Below are positions 44,443 to 52,479 of a DNA stretch of 59,071 nucleotides, in pieces. The translations under genes were made by a program, and so were the position numbers. Source of the DNA: VFBF01 sp033764865 (lineage in GTDB: Bacteria > Pseudomonadota > Alphaproteobacteria > Caulobacterales > Aquidulcibacteraceae); contig JANRIM010000074.1 in assembly GCA_033764865.1 (NCBI GenBank), positions 1-59,071 on the forward strand. The letters are read 5' to 3'. The number at the start of each line of letters is the position of its first letter. Position 1 is the stretch's first letter. The notes under the pieces were generated by a model that saw only the letters and a program-made list of their open reading frames with translations, was not told the origin of the DNA and ran no database searches.

Positions 44443-45816
44443 TCAGACGCCGCCGCCGAGCACCTTGTAGAGCGTGACGAAGTTCGTCGCGCGCGACACC
44501 TGCGTGCTCACCAGCGCCTGCTGCGCGGCGTAGAGCTCGCGCTGGGCGTCGAGCAGGCTGAGGTAGCTGTCGATGCCCTCGTTGTAGCGCGCCTCGGAGA
44601 GACGGTAGCTCTCCTGCGCAGCCGCAGTCAGCGCCTGCCGGGCTGCAAGCTCTTCCTCGATCGTGCCGCGCGCGGCGAGCGCATCCGCAACTTCGCGGAA
44701 CGCCACCTGGATGGAGCGTTCATAGGAGGCGATCGCGATGTCGCGGTCTGCACGGGCCACGCCGAGGCCGGCGCGGCGGGCCCCGCCGTCAAACAACGGC
44801 AGCGAGACTTGCGGCGTGAAGCTCCACGCGCCGCCGGCGCCGCTGAACAGATTTTCGAACCGGGCGTCCGACTGCCCGCCGAAGGCGGAGATGGTGACGT
44901 TCGGGAAAAAGGCCGCGCGTGCGGCGCCGATGTCGGCGTTGGCGGCGCGCAGGGTGCGTTCCGCTTCGCGGATGTCGGGACGGGTCAGGAGCACGTTGGA
45001 CGGTAAGGCCGCGGGGAGCTCGTCAACCCCGAAGGCCACGTCGGCGAGCCGCGTCGGGCGCCAGTCCTGCGGGACGGGGCCGCCGATGAGCAGGGCGAGG
45101 AGGTTTTCGTCCTGCGCGACGAAGGCGGTGTAGCGCGCAACGTCCGCCCGGGCAGTCTCGACTGTCGTGCGGGCACGCTCGAGGTCAAGCTGGGACGAGG
45201 CGCCCGCAGCCACGCGGCGTTGCGTCAGTTCCAGCGACCGCTGCTGGGACGCGAGGGTTTCCTGGGCGAGCCGCAGCAGGTCCAGGTCGCCCGCGAACGT
45301 CAGGTATGCGGCGGCCACTTCGGCGACGAGACTGATCTGCACGCTCTCGCGGGCGTCGGCCGTGGCGAGATACCGCTGCAGGGCGGCGCGGTTGAGACTG
45401 CGCACCCGCCCGAACAGGTCAACCTCGAACGACGTGACGCCGACGCCGACGGAGTAGTCGCGCGTGACAGTCTCTCCCGCCGCAGTCTCGAAGCCCTGGA
45501 TGGCGCCGGACGCCGTCGCGTCTATGGCGGGGACGGACTGGGCGCGCTGCACGCGGTATTGCGCGCGCGCGCGCTCGATCGTCAGGGCAGCGATGCGCAA
45601 ATCCCTGTTCTGCGCAAGCGCCTGGCCGATCAGCGCGGCGATCTTGGGATCGGCATAGACGGTCTTCCATGCGGGCAGGGGCGCGTCGTCGGATGTCGCC
45701 GCCGCCGTGGGCGGCCATGCAGCGGGGACCGGCGCCGCCGGCCGCTCGTAGGCAGGCTCCAGCACCGCGCAGGCGCCCAGCAGAAGCGCCGCAAACGGGG
45801 AGAGACGGGCGATCAT
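44443..45816 (-). CDS. RND efflux outer-membrane factor (NodT/OprM family lipoprotein)
   Basis: 457 residues with a lipobox (L-L-L-G-A-C) after residues 1-15, then the two OEP helical repeats. Each carries long Ala/Arg/Glu helices such as T-L-A-S-Q-Q-R-S-L-E-L-T-Q-R-R-V and A-L-T-A-A-A-Q-E-S-Y-R-L-S-E-A-R-Y. Strand motifs such as F-G-G-Q-S-D and S-F-E-V-D-L-F-G-R-V-R mark the barrel. It forms the exit duct of the efflux pump. Its ATG overlaps the RND stop by four bases. Confidence 0.94.
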   Translation of the reverse strand: MIARLSPFAALLLGACAVLEPAYERPAAPVPAAWPPTAAATSDDAPLPAWKTVYADPKIAALIGQALAQNRDLRIAALTIERARAQYRVQRAQSVPAIDATASGAIQGFETAAGETVTRDYSVGVGVTSFEVDLFGRVRSLNRAALQRYLATADARESVQISLVAEVAAAYLTFAGDLDLLRLAQETLASQQRSLELTQRRVAAGASSQLDLERARTTVETARADVARYTAFVAQDENLLALLIGGPVPQDWRPTRLADVAFGVDELPAALPSNVLLTRPDIREAERTLRAANADIGAARAAFFPNVTISAFGGQSDARFENLFSGAGGAWSFTPQVSLPLFDGGARRAGLGVARADRDIAIASYERSIQVAFREVADALAARGTIEEELAARQALTAAAQESYRLSEARYNEGIDSYLSLLDAQRELYAAQQALVSTQVSRATNFVTLYKVLGGGV

Positions 45817-48800
45817 TCAGCGGCCTCCGCGTGGGGCGTGGGTTCCGGCGTTGGCCGGCCGCCAAACCAGCGACGCTGGAACAGCGTGCTGATCTGGACG
45901 AAGAAGAAGGGCGTCAGCACCGTGACGAGCAGCGTCGCCGCGATCATGCCGCCGATCACGCCCGTGCCGATGGCGTTTTGCGCGCCCGACCCTGCACCGC
46001 TCGCCAGCGCCATCGGCAGCACGCCGAACACGAAGGCGAGGGACGTCATGAGGATGGGCCGCATACGCAGTTTGGCGGCCTCGATGGCGGCGTCCGCGTG
46101 GGTCATGCCCCGGTGGGCGAGATCGCGCGCAAACTCCACGATGAGGATGGCGTTCTTGGCGGCGAGGCCCATCGTGGTGAGCAGGCCGACCTGGAAGTAC
46201 ACGTCGTTGGACAGGCCGCGCAGGTTCGCCGCAATCACCGCGCCCAGCAGGCCTAGGGGCACGACCACCAGCACGGCGAGCGGAATCGTCCAGCTCTCGT
46301 ACAACGCCGCAAGGCACAGGAAGACCACCAGCAGCGAAAGCGCATAAAGCGCCGGCGCCTGCGAGCCGGACTCGCGCTCTTCGTAGGAGAGGCCCGTCCA
46401 GCCGATGCCGAGGCCGGGCGGCAGTTGCGCCACGGCCCTCTCCATTTCCTGCATCGCCACACCGGAGCTCACGCCCGGCGCGCCCTGGCCCTGGATGTTG
46501 AACGAGGGTGCGCCGTTGAAGCGTTCGAGCCGCGGCGATGCGGAGATCCACTGCGCCTGCGTGAACGCGGAAAAGGGCGCCATCTCGCCGCTGTCGGTGC
46601 GGACGTGCCACGCGCCGAGGTCTTCCGGGGCCATGCGGAACGGGGCGTCGCCCTGCATGTAGACCGGTTTGATGCGTCCACGGTCGAGGAAGTCGTTGAC
46701 GTAGACCCCGCCCCACGCCCCCGCGAGCGTGGCGTTGACGTCCGTGATGGAAACGCCGAGCGCCGTGGCCGCCTGCTGGTCGATGTCGAGCCGCAGCTGC
46801 GGCGTGTCGTCCTGCCCGTTGGGCCGGACCTGCATCAGGTTGCGGTTTTCCCCGGCCAGCGCGAGCAGCTGGTCGCGCGCGGCGATAAATTGTTCGCGCG
46901 GCATGTTCGACTGGTTGATCAGCTGCATGTCGAAGCCGGTCGCGTTGCCGAGTTCCGTGACGGCCGGCGGCAACACGGGAAAAACGTCGCCGTCGCGGAT
47001 CTGGCTCAGGGCGCCGAACGCGCGACCGACCACGGCGCTCGCGCGTTTGGCTGGCTCCGTGCGTTCGCTCCAGTCCTTCAGCTGCACGAACATCAGGCCC
47101 TGGTTCTGGCCGACGCCCGCGAAGCTGAAACCGGCGATGGAGAAGTACGACTCGATCGTCTCGCTTTCTTCCGTCCGGTAGTAGTCTTCGACCTGGCGCA
47201 GGACGGCCGAAGTCCGCTCCGCGGACGCCCCGGCCGGCAACTGGACCAGCGTGATGAAGAAGCCCTGGTCCTCCTCCGGAAAGAACGATGTCGGCAGCCG
47301 CGTGAACAGCATCCCGAGCGCCACCAGCGCCACTGCGTAAACACCCAGGACGCGGCTGCGCGCGCGCGGGGCGAGCGTCCTGCCGAGGATGCCCTGATAC
47401 CGGCGCGACAGCCCTTCAAGCCCCCGATTGAACCGGCCGAAGACGGCGCCGAGCCGCGAACCCGGCTTCGGCGGCGGCTCATGGCGCAGCAGGGTGGCCG
47501 TCAGCGCCGGGATCAGCGTCAGCGCCATCAACACGGAGAGCGCCATTGCGGAGACGATGGTGATGGAGAACTGGCGGTAAATGACCCCCGTGGAGCCGGG
47601 GAAGAACGCCATCGGGATGAACACGGCCGACAGCACCAGCGCGATGCCGACGAGCGCGCCGGTGATCTGCTGCATGGATTTGCGCGTTGCGTCCCGGGCG
47701 GAGAGATTCTCCTCCCGCATCAGGCGTTCGACGTTCTCCACCACGACGATGGCGTCATCCACCAGCAGCCCGATGGCGAGCACCATCGCGAACATCGTCA
47801 GCGTGTTGATGGTGTAGCCGAAGACGGCCAGCATCCCGAACGTGCCAAGCAGGACGATGGGCACGGTGATGGTGGGAATGATCGTGGCGCGCCAGTTCTG
47901 CAGAAAGAAGAACATCACGAGGAAGACGAGGACGATCGCCTCAAGCAGCGTCTTGATCACTTCCTCGATGGACTTCGCGACGAATGGCGTCGTGTCGTAG
48001 GGAAAGATGGCCCGCACGCCAGCGGGGAAGTTGGGCTCCAGTCCGGCGACCGCTTCGCGCACGCGCTCTGCGGTGTCGACGGCGTTGGCCCCGGACGCCA
48101 GCCGGACCGCGAGGCCCGTGGCGGCGCGTCCGTTGAAGCGGCTGTCGTTGGCGTAGGATTCCGACCCGAGCTCCACGCGCGCCACATCCCGCAGGCGCAC
48201 GCTCGCGCCGTCGGGGAGGGTCCGCAACAGGATGTTCTCGAATTCCTCGGGCGTCTGCAGCAACGACTGCGCTGACACCGTGGCGTTCAGCTGCTGGCCC
48301 TCCACGACCGGCAACGCGCCGATCTGGCCGGCGGACACCTCTGCGTTCTGGGCGCGGATCGCGCTCGAGACATCCGCCGGCGTCAGCGCGAAGCCCTGCA
48401 GCTTGTTGGGATCGAGCCAGATGCGCATCGCGTAGGACGCGCCGAACAGCTCCACCTCGCCCACGCCCTCCACGCGGCTGAGTGGATCCTGGAGGGATGA
48501 GGCCGCGAAGTCCGACAGATCGGTGGCGGTGGTGGTGGGGTCGTCGGAGATGAGGCCCACGATCAGCAGGAAACTGTTGGCCGTTTTGGCCACGCGCACG
48601 CCTTGCTGTTGCACCACCTGCGGCAGCAGCGCGATGGCGTTCTGAAGCTTGTTCTGGACCTGGACCTGCGCGATGTCGGGGTCGACGCCCTGCGCGAAGG
48701 TGAGCGTGAGCGACGCGACGCCGGAGGCGTCGCTGGTCGCGCTCATGTAGCGCAATCCGTCGAGCCCGTTCATCTGCTGCTCGATCACCTGGGTGACCGT

Positions 48801-48977
48801 ATCCTGCACGGTCTGGGCCGAGGCGCCGGGATAGGTGGCCGATATCGAGATGCTGGGCGGCGCGATCTGGGGATACTGCGCCACGGGCAGGCCGCGCAGC
48901 GCGATCGCGCCCGCGAGCGCGATCACGATGGCGAGCACCCATGCGAAGATGGGCCGGTCGATGAAGAATCTGGACAT
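45813..48977 (-). CDS. RND-family multidrug efflux transporter (AcrB type, HAE1)
   Basis: 1054 residues starting MSRFFIDRPIFAWVLAIVI, the canonical N-terminus. There are 12 helices and two large periplasmic loops. Helix 4 carries the proton-relay D-D pair in G-L-L-V-D-D-A-I-V-V-V-E-N-V-E. Features such as F-F-P-E-E-D-Q-G and the C-terminal A-L-A-S-G-A-G-S-G-A-Q-N-A-I-G-T-G-V-I-G-G-M are all present. It pumps drugs or toxic compounds out by proton antiport. It is separated by 10 nt from the adaptor gene and overlaps the outer-membrane factor start (ATGA). Confidence 0.95.
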   Translation of the reverse strand: MSRFFIDRPIFAWVLAIVIALAGAIALRGLPVAQYPQIAPPSISISATYPGASAQTVQDTVTQVIEQQMNGLDGLRYMSATSDASGVASLTLTFAQGVDPDIAQVQVQNKLQNAIALLPQVVQQQGVRVAKTANSFLLIVGLISDDPTTTATDLSDFAASSLQDPLSRVEGVGEVELFGASYAMRIWLDPNKLQGFALTPADVSSAIRAQNAEVSAGQIGALPVVEGQQLNATVSAQSLLQTPEEFENILLRTLPDGASVRLRDVARVELGSESYANDSRFNGRAATGLAVRLASGANAVDTAERVREAVAGLEPNFPAGVRAIFPYDTTPFVAKSIEEVIKTLLEAIVLVFLVMFFFLQNWRATIIPTITVPIVLLGTFGMLAVFGYTINTLTMFAMVLAIGLLVDDAIVVVENVERLMREENLSARDATRKSMQQITGALVGIALVLSAVFIPMAFFPGSTGVIYRQFSITIVSAMALSVLMALTLIPALTATLLRHEPPPKPGSRLGAVFGRFNRGLEGLSRRYQGILGRTLAPRARSRVLGVYAVALVALGMLFTRLPTSFFPEEDQGFFITLVQLPAGASAERTSAVLRQVEDYYRTEESETIESYFSIAGFSFAGVGQNQGLMFVQLKDWSERTEPAKRASAVVGRAFGALSQIRDGDVFPVLPPAVTELGNATGFDMQLINQSNMPREQFIAARDQLLALAGENRNLMQVRPNGQDDTPQLRLDIDQQAATALGVSITDVNATLAGAWGGVYVNDFLDRGRIKPVYMQGDAPFRMAPEDLGAWHVRTDSGEMAPFSAFTQAQWISASPRLERFNGAPSFNIQGQGAPGVSSGVAMQEMERAVAQLPPGLGIGWTGLSYEERESGSQAPALYALSLLVVFLCLAALYESWTIPLAVLVVVPLGLLGAVIAANLRGLSNDVYFQVGLLTTMGLAAKNAILIVEFARDLAHRGMTHADAAIEAAKLRMRPILMTSLAFVFGVLPMALASGAGSGAQNAIGTGVIGGMIAATLLVTVLTPFFFVQISTLFQRRWFGGRPTPEPTPHAEAAE

Positions 48978-48987
48978 GGTCGTCGCC

Positions 48988-50133
48988 TCAGCCTTCGCGG
49001 CCGCGGAGATCGCCCGCGGAACCGGACTTCTGGGCCGGGACGCCTGCGACGGCGGCTGTCGCGGCGTCGCCGGGCCGCACACGCTGGCCGCCTTCCACGA
49101 TCAAGCGATCGCCCGTCGACAGGCCGGACAGCACGACCCACTTGTCGCCGGCGGTCGCACCCGTCTCCACGATGCGCTGCTCCACGACGTTTTCGGGCGT
49201 CAGCACGAGGGCGATCGCTTCGCCCTTCGCGTTGCGCGTCACGCCCTGCTGCGGGGCGAGAATGGCGTCCGGATCGACGCCCACGCTCACGTTGGCCTTC
49301 ACGAACATGCCCGGCAGAAGCACCCGCTCCGGGTTTGGGAAGAGCGCGCGCAGGCGCACCGTTCCGGTGCCTTCGCTGACGGTGACCTCGGAGAACTGAA
49401 GCTGGCCCGTGCGTGCGTAGGTGGAGCCGTCGGGCAGCGTCAGCGTCACGCGGGCGCCACCCTGCTGGTCGAAGGACTTGCGCAGGCGCATCAGTTCGGC
49501 CGCTGACAGCGTCAGGTCCACGTAGACCTTGTCGATCTGCTGGATCACCGCGAACGGGGCCGCCTGCGCGGGGGTGGCGAGCGCGCCGCTGGTGACGCTG
49601 GAGGCGCCGATGACGCCGCTGATTGGCGCGGTCACGCGGGTGTAGGCGGCGCTGATGCGGGCTGCCGCGAGGGCGGCCTCGGCCTGGTCAGCGGCGGCGC
49701 GGGCGTCGTCCAGTTCCTGGCGGCTGACGGCGCCGATCCCGATCAGCTGCTGGAACCGCTCGTACTGCGCCCGGCTGGACGCGGCGGCGGCCTGGGCGCC
49801 GGACAGCTCCGTGCGGGCGAGCCCCGGATCGATCTCGTAGAGGAGTTGTCCCGCCCGCACCTCGGAACCTTCGACGAAGCGCCGGCTGCGCACGATGCCG
49901 CCGATCTGCGGACGGACCTCTGACACTTCGAACGCGCTCACGCGGCCGGCGAGCCGGACTGTGCTCTCATGCGGCTGCGCGGCGATCTCCACGACGCCCA
50001 CCACGGGCGGCGGCTGGGCTCCGCTCTCGGCGCCGCCGGACTGGCCGCACGCCGCAAGCGCGACGGCCAACGCGAAGGTTGACGCTACGGTAATCTCCGT
50101 GCGCCGCTTGGCGGCTGCCTTGGTCCATGCCAT
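48988..50133 (-). CDS. RND efflux periplasmic adaptor lipoprotein (AcrA type)
   Basis: 381 residues with a lipobox (A-L-A-A-C). The adaptor has the lipoyl-like halves (V-R-P-Q-I-G-G-I-V-R-S-R, A-G-Q-L-L-Y-E-I-D), a coiled-coil hairpin (about 95-145) and beta-barrel and membrane-proximal domains. The start is ATG 50133 with GAGGGG upstream; 28 upstream in-frame codons lie over the operator. It is the first gene of the adaptor-pump-duct operon. Under TetR control by position. Confidence 0.94.
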   Translation of the reverse strand: MAWTKAAAKRRTEITVASTFALAVALAACGQSGGAESGAQPPPVVGVVEIAAQPHESTVRLAGRVSAFEVSEVRPQIGGIVRSRRFVEGSEVRAGQLLYEIDPGLARTELSGAQAAAASSRAQYERFQQLIGIGAVSRQELDDARAAADQAEAALAAARISAAYTRVTAPISGVIGASSVTSGALATPAQAAPFAVIQQIDKVYVDLTLSAAELMRLRKSFDQQGGARVTLTLPDGSTYARTGQLQFSEVTVSEGTGTVRLRALFPNPERVLLPGMFVKANVSVGVDPDAILAPQQGVTRNAKGEAIALVLTPENVVEQRIVETGATAGDKWVVLSGLSTGDRLIVEGGQRVRPGDAATAAVAGVPAQKSGSAGDLRGREG

Positions 50134-50195
50134 CGAAGGCCCCTCAAACGTGAACTTGTGTTTAGAAAACCACAGAAAAACAGTGATGATCTTGC

Positions 50196-50215
50196 GAGAA
50201 TGAACGTTCATTCTC
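50196..50215. promoter_or_regulatory. 20-bp perfect palindrome, operator of the efflux repressor
   Basis: GAGAATGAACGTTCATTCTC is a perfect inverted repeat in the 152-bp gap between the adaptor gene (start 50133, minus) and the TetR gene (start 50286, plus). TGAACGTTCA centres resemble operators of TetR repressors controlling RND pumps in other proteobacteria. Binding here would repress both directions. Confidence 0.75.
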
Positions 50216-50285
50216 ACTTGGGTGGACCTAAGCGCCCAACGGCGCTACGTCAAGGCGGCAAAACAAAGAAAAACGAGGAAACACC

Positions 50286-50921
50286 GTGACCCATGCGGAA
50301 CTGCCGGTCCCTGCGCCCACCCGGGCCGAACTGCGGCGCGCCCAGGTGCTGGAGGCGGCGTCGAAATGCTTCAATCGGGAGGGGTTCAACGGCGCGAGCA
50401 TGGCCTCCATCGCGGCCGAGGCGTCCATGAGCGTGGGCCAGATCTACCGCTACTTCGAAAACAAGGAGGCCATCATCGCCGCGCTCGTGGAGCAGAGCAT
50501 GGAGGAGTGGGGCAGCCGGATGGCCGGCGTCCGCGCGCGCTCCGGCGACCTGGTGGAGCAGATGATCGATGTGGCCCGCTACCACGCCGAAAAGGTGGGG
50601 CAGCTGGAATCGGCGGCGTTGTGCCTGGAGTTCTTCGCGGAAGCGGCCCGCAACCCGCGGATCGCGGACATCGTGCGCCTGATCGACGCCAACATGCGCC
50701 AGCACCTGCGCGAGACCCTCATCCTGGCCGGCGCCGCCGATGACGACACCATCGATGCGCGCCTGCACATGATCGTCATGCTCATCGACGGGTGGGCTTT
50801 GCGGGCGGTGAAGGATCCGTCCCTCGCCATCGAGGACTACATGGAATCGCTGCGGCCCCTGTTCGCCATCCTGCTCCGCTGCGGGAGCGAGGACTGCGCG
50901 ACGGCCAAGGCCGCCTCGTAG
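50286..50921 (+). CDS. TetR/AcrR-family repressor of the efflux operon
   Basis: 211 residues from GTG 50286 with AGGAA upstream. The DNA-binding N-terminus is V-L-E-A-A-S-K-C-F-N-R-E-G-F-N-G-A-S-M, then M-S-V-G-Q-I-Y-R-Y-F-E-N-K-E-A-I. The C-terminal ligand domain is TetR_C-like. It is divergent from the efflux genes and shares a palindromic operator with them, so it should repress the operon and itself until an effector binds. Confidence 0.93.
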   Translation: MTHAELPVPAPTRAELRRAQVLEAASKCFNREGFNGASMASIAAEASMSVGQIYRYFENKEAIIAALVEQSMEEWGSRMAGVRARSGDLVEQMIDVARYHAEKVGQLESAALCLEFFAEAARNPRIADIVRLIDANMRQHLRETLILAGAADDDTIDARLHMIVMLIDGWALRAVKDPSLAIEDYMESLRPLFAILLRCGSEDCATAKAAS

Positions 50922-50928
50922 GCGCCCG

Positions 50929-51714
50929 TCAGCCGAAGACGGCGATGCTCTGCCGCCCCGCCAGGATCGCCCGGCCGTCCGCGTCCCAGATCGTCATGGC
51001 CTGCGCGGAGTAGCCGTCGCCCACCGATTCCGCCGTGCTGCGCAGAAGTTTCCAGCCGCCCGTCGCCATCGCGGCGGGATCGAGCACGTCGACCATCCAG
51101 GTCATGGTGCTGATGATCGTGGGCGCGGTGAACAGGGTGAAGGCGGCCGGCGGAGGAACGTCGGCCAGCGCAAGCAGCGCCGCCGCCCCTGCGGCCTGCT
51201 CGTCGCGATGGCGCGCCCAAACCAGGATGTCCGGATCGGTCGCGCCCGACAGCGGGCGCGCCCCGCCCGCGAGACGCAGGTCGAAATGGGTGGCGAAGGC
51301 GGGACGGCGATCGGCGTCAAAATAGCCGCCGCATGCGTCCGGCGCGGGCGCCGAGGGTCCGCGCGGCGCCTGGCGCGCCTGGGCGGACGGTCGCGCGTCG
51401 CCGAAGCAGAAGACCGCGCGCGTGGCGATGGCGTCGTCACTCAGCAGGTCGCAGCCGATGAACGTCGCCGACTTGCCTTGTCGCAACACGGCCGGGGCCA
51501 GCGTCAGGTTCTCCGCCGAGGGACCGATGAAGCTGATTTGCGCCGAACGCAGCGGCGCGGCGGGCTTCGCTGCGCGCAGGCACGCCTCCAGGCACAGCGC
51601 CGCCGACGCCCCGCCGTAGAGCGTGCGGCCTTGGCGCCAGTCCGCCCCGGCGTCCGCGCGCCAGACGTCGCCATCGGCGCGCACGGTGTCGAGAAGGTCG
51701 CTGAAGGACATCAT
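50929..51714 (-). CDS. acyl-CoA thioesterase-like protein (double hotdog)
   Basis: 261 residues. The N-terminal half is a hotdog fold (G-R-T-L-Y-G-G-A-S-A-A-L-C-L, P-L-R-S-A-Q-I-S-F-I-G-P); the second half, after a Pro/Ala-rich linker, is another (D-P-D-I-L-V-W-A-R-H, F-T-A-P-T, G-Y-S-A-Q-A-M-T-I-W-D, G-R-A-I-L-A-G-R-Q). TesB-type enzymes hydrolyse acyl-CoA to free acid. It lies 48 nt after the hydroxylase gene on the same strand and may be in the iron operon. Either of two adjacent ATGs may be used. Confidence 0.8.
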   Translation of the reverse strand: MMSFSDLLDTVRADGDVWRADAGADWRQGRTLYGGASAALCLEACLRAAKPAAPLRSAQISFIGPSAENLTLAPAVLRQGKSATFIGCDLLSDDAIATRAVFCFGDARPSAQARQAPRGPSAPAPDACGGYFDADRRPAFATHFDLRLAGGARPLSGATDPDILVWARHRDEQAAGAAALLALADVPPPAAFTLFTAPTIISTMTWMVDVLDPAAMATGGWKLLRSTAESVGDGYSAQAMTIWDADGRAILAGRQSIAVFG

Positions 51715-51762
51715 GACCCTGCGCGTAGCCGATATCGCGCAGCGTGTGTCAAGGGCAGACGT

Positions 51763-52446
51763 TCAAAGCTCCGCCCACATCCGCACGAGGTTGTGGTAGG
51801 TCCCCGTCAGCATGCGCACTTCGTCGGCGCCGACGCCCACGCGTGCGCCCAGTCCCTGGATCGCCGCATCCATCTCAAACAGGAGCGCACGCCGCGCGTC
51901 GTCGCGCACCACGCTCTGGATCCAGAAGAAAGACGCCACCCGCTCACCCCGCGTGATCGCGGTCACGCTGTGATGGCTTGACGCGGGGTAGAGGATCATG
52001 TCGCCCGCAGGCAGCTTCACGGTATGCGCGCCGTAGGTGTCCTCCACGTGCAGTTCGCCGCCGTCGTAGTCCTCCGGGTCGGACAGGAATAGCGTGGCCG
52101 AGAGGTCCGTCCGGATGCGGAAGTCGCTCCCGCGCCGGATGCGGATCGCGTTGTCGACGTGCGCGCCGAAGCCTTCGCCTGGCCCGTAGCGGTTGAACAG
52201 GGGCGGGAACACCCGCAGTGGCAACGCGGCGGAGACAAACGACGGGCAGCGTTCCAGCGCTGCGAGGATGGCGTCGCCCGCCGCGCGGGCGGCGTCGCCC
52301 TGTTCGGGGAGCTGGCGGTTCCGCTTTGCGAGCGCGGACTGCGCACCGGACGTGGCGTTGCCGTCCGCCCATGGCGCAGCGTCGATCAGGCCGCGCACCG
52401 CCGCCACCTCGGCCCGGGTGAGAACGTCGGGCACATGCAGCATCAT
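51763..52446 (-). CDS. Fe(II)/2-oxoglutarate-dependent PKHD-type hydroxylase (PiuC/YbiX family)
   Basis: 227 residues. The Fe(II) triad is His96 and Asp98 in F-G-A-H-V-D-N-A-I and His159 in S-S-H-H-S-V-T; Arg169 in G-E-R-V-A-S-F-F-W-I-Q-S binds 2-oxoglutarate. The ends match PiuC. Genes of this family are adjacent to siderophore receptors and repressed by Fur in many proteobacteria. It starts 33 nt after the receptor stop, so it is co-transcribed and probably acts on a siderophore or a receptor-linked target. Confidence 0.92.
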   Translation of the reverse strand: MMLHVPDVLTRAEVAAVRGLIDAAPWADGNATSGAQSALAKRNRQLPEQGDAARAAGDAILAALERCPSFVSAALPLRVFPPLFNRYGPGEGFGAHVDNAIRIRRGSDFRIRTDLSATLFLSDPEDYDGGELHVEDTYGAHTVKLPAGDMILYPASSHHSVTAITRGERVASFFWIQSVVRDDARRALLFEMDAAIQGLGARVGVGADEVRMLTGTYHNLVRMWAEL

Positions 52447-52479
52447 GGGTGTGGTCCAGTCAGGCGATGCGGATGGTTA

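Noticed and set aside
41803..48275. Long antisense frames opposite the TonB receptor (768 codons) and the RND pump (616 codons)
   Set aside because: Compositionally biased His/Arg/Gly-rich products over two clear membrane-protein genes.
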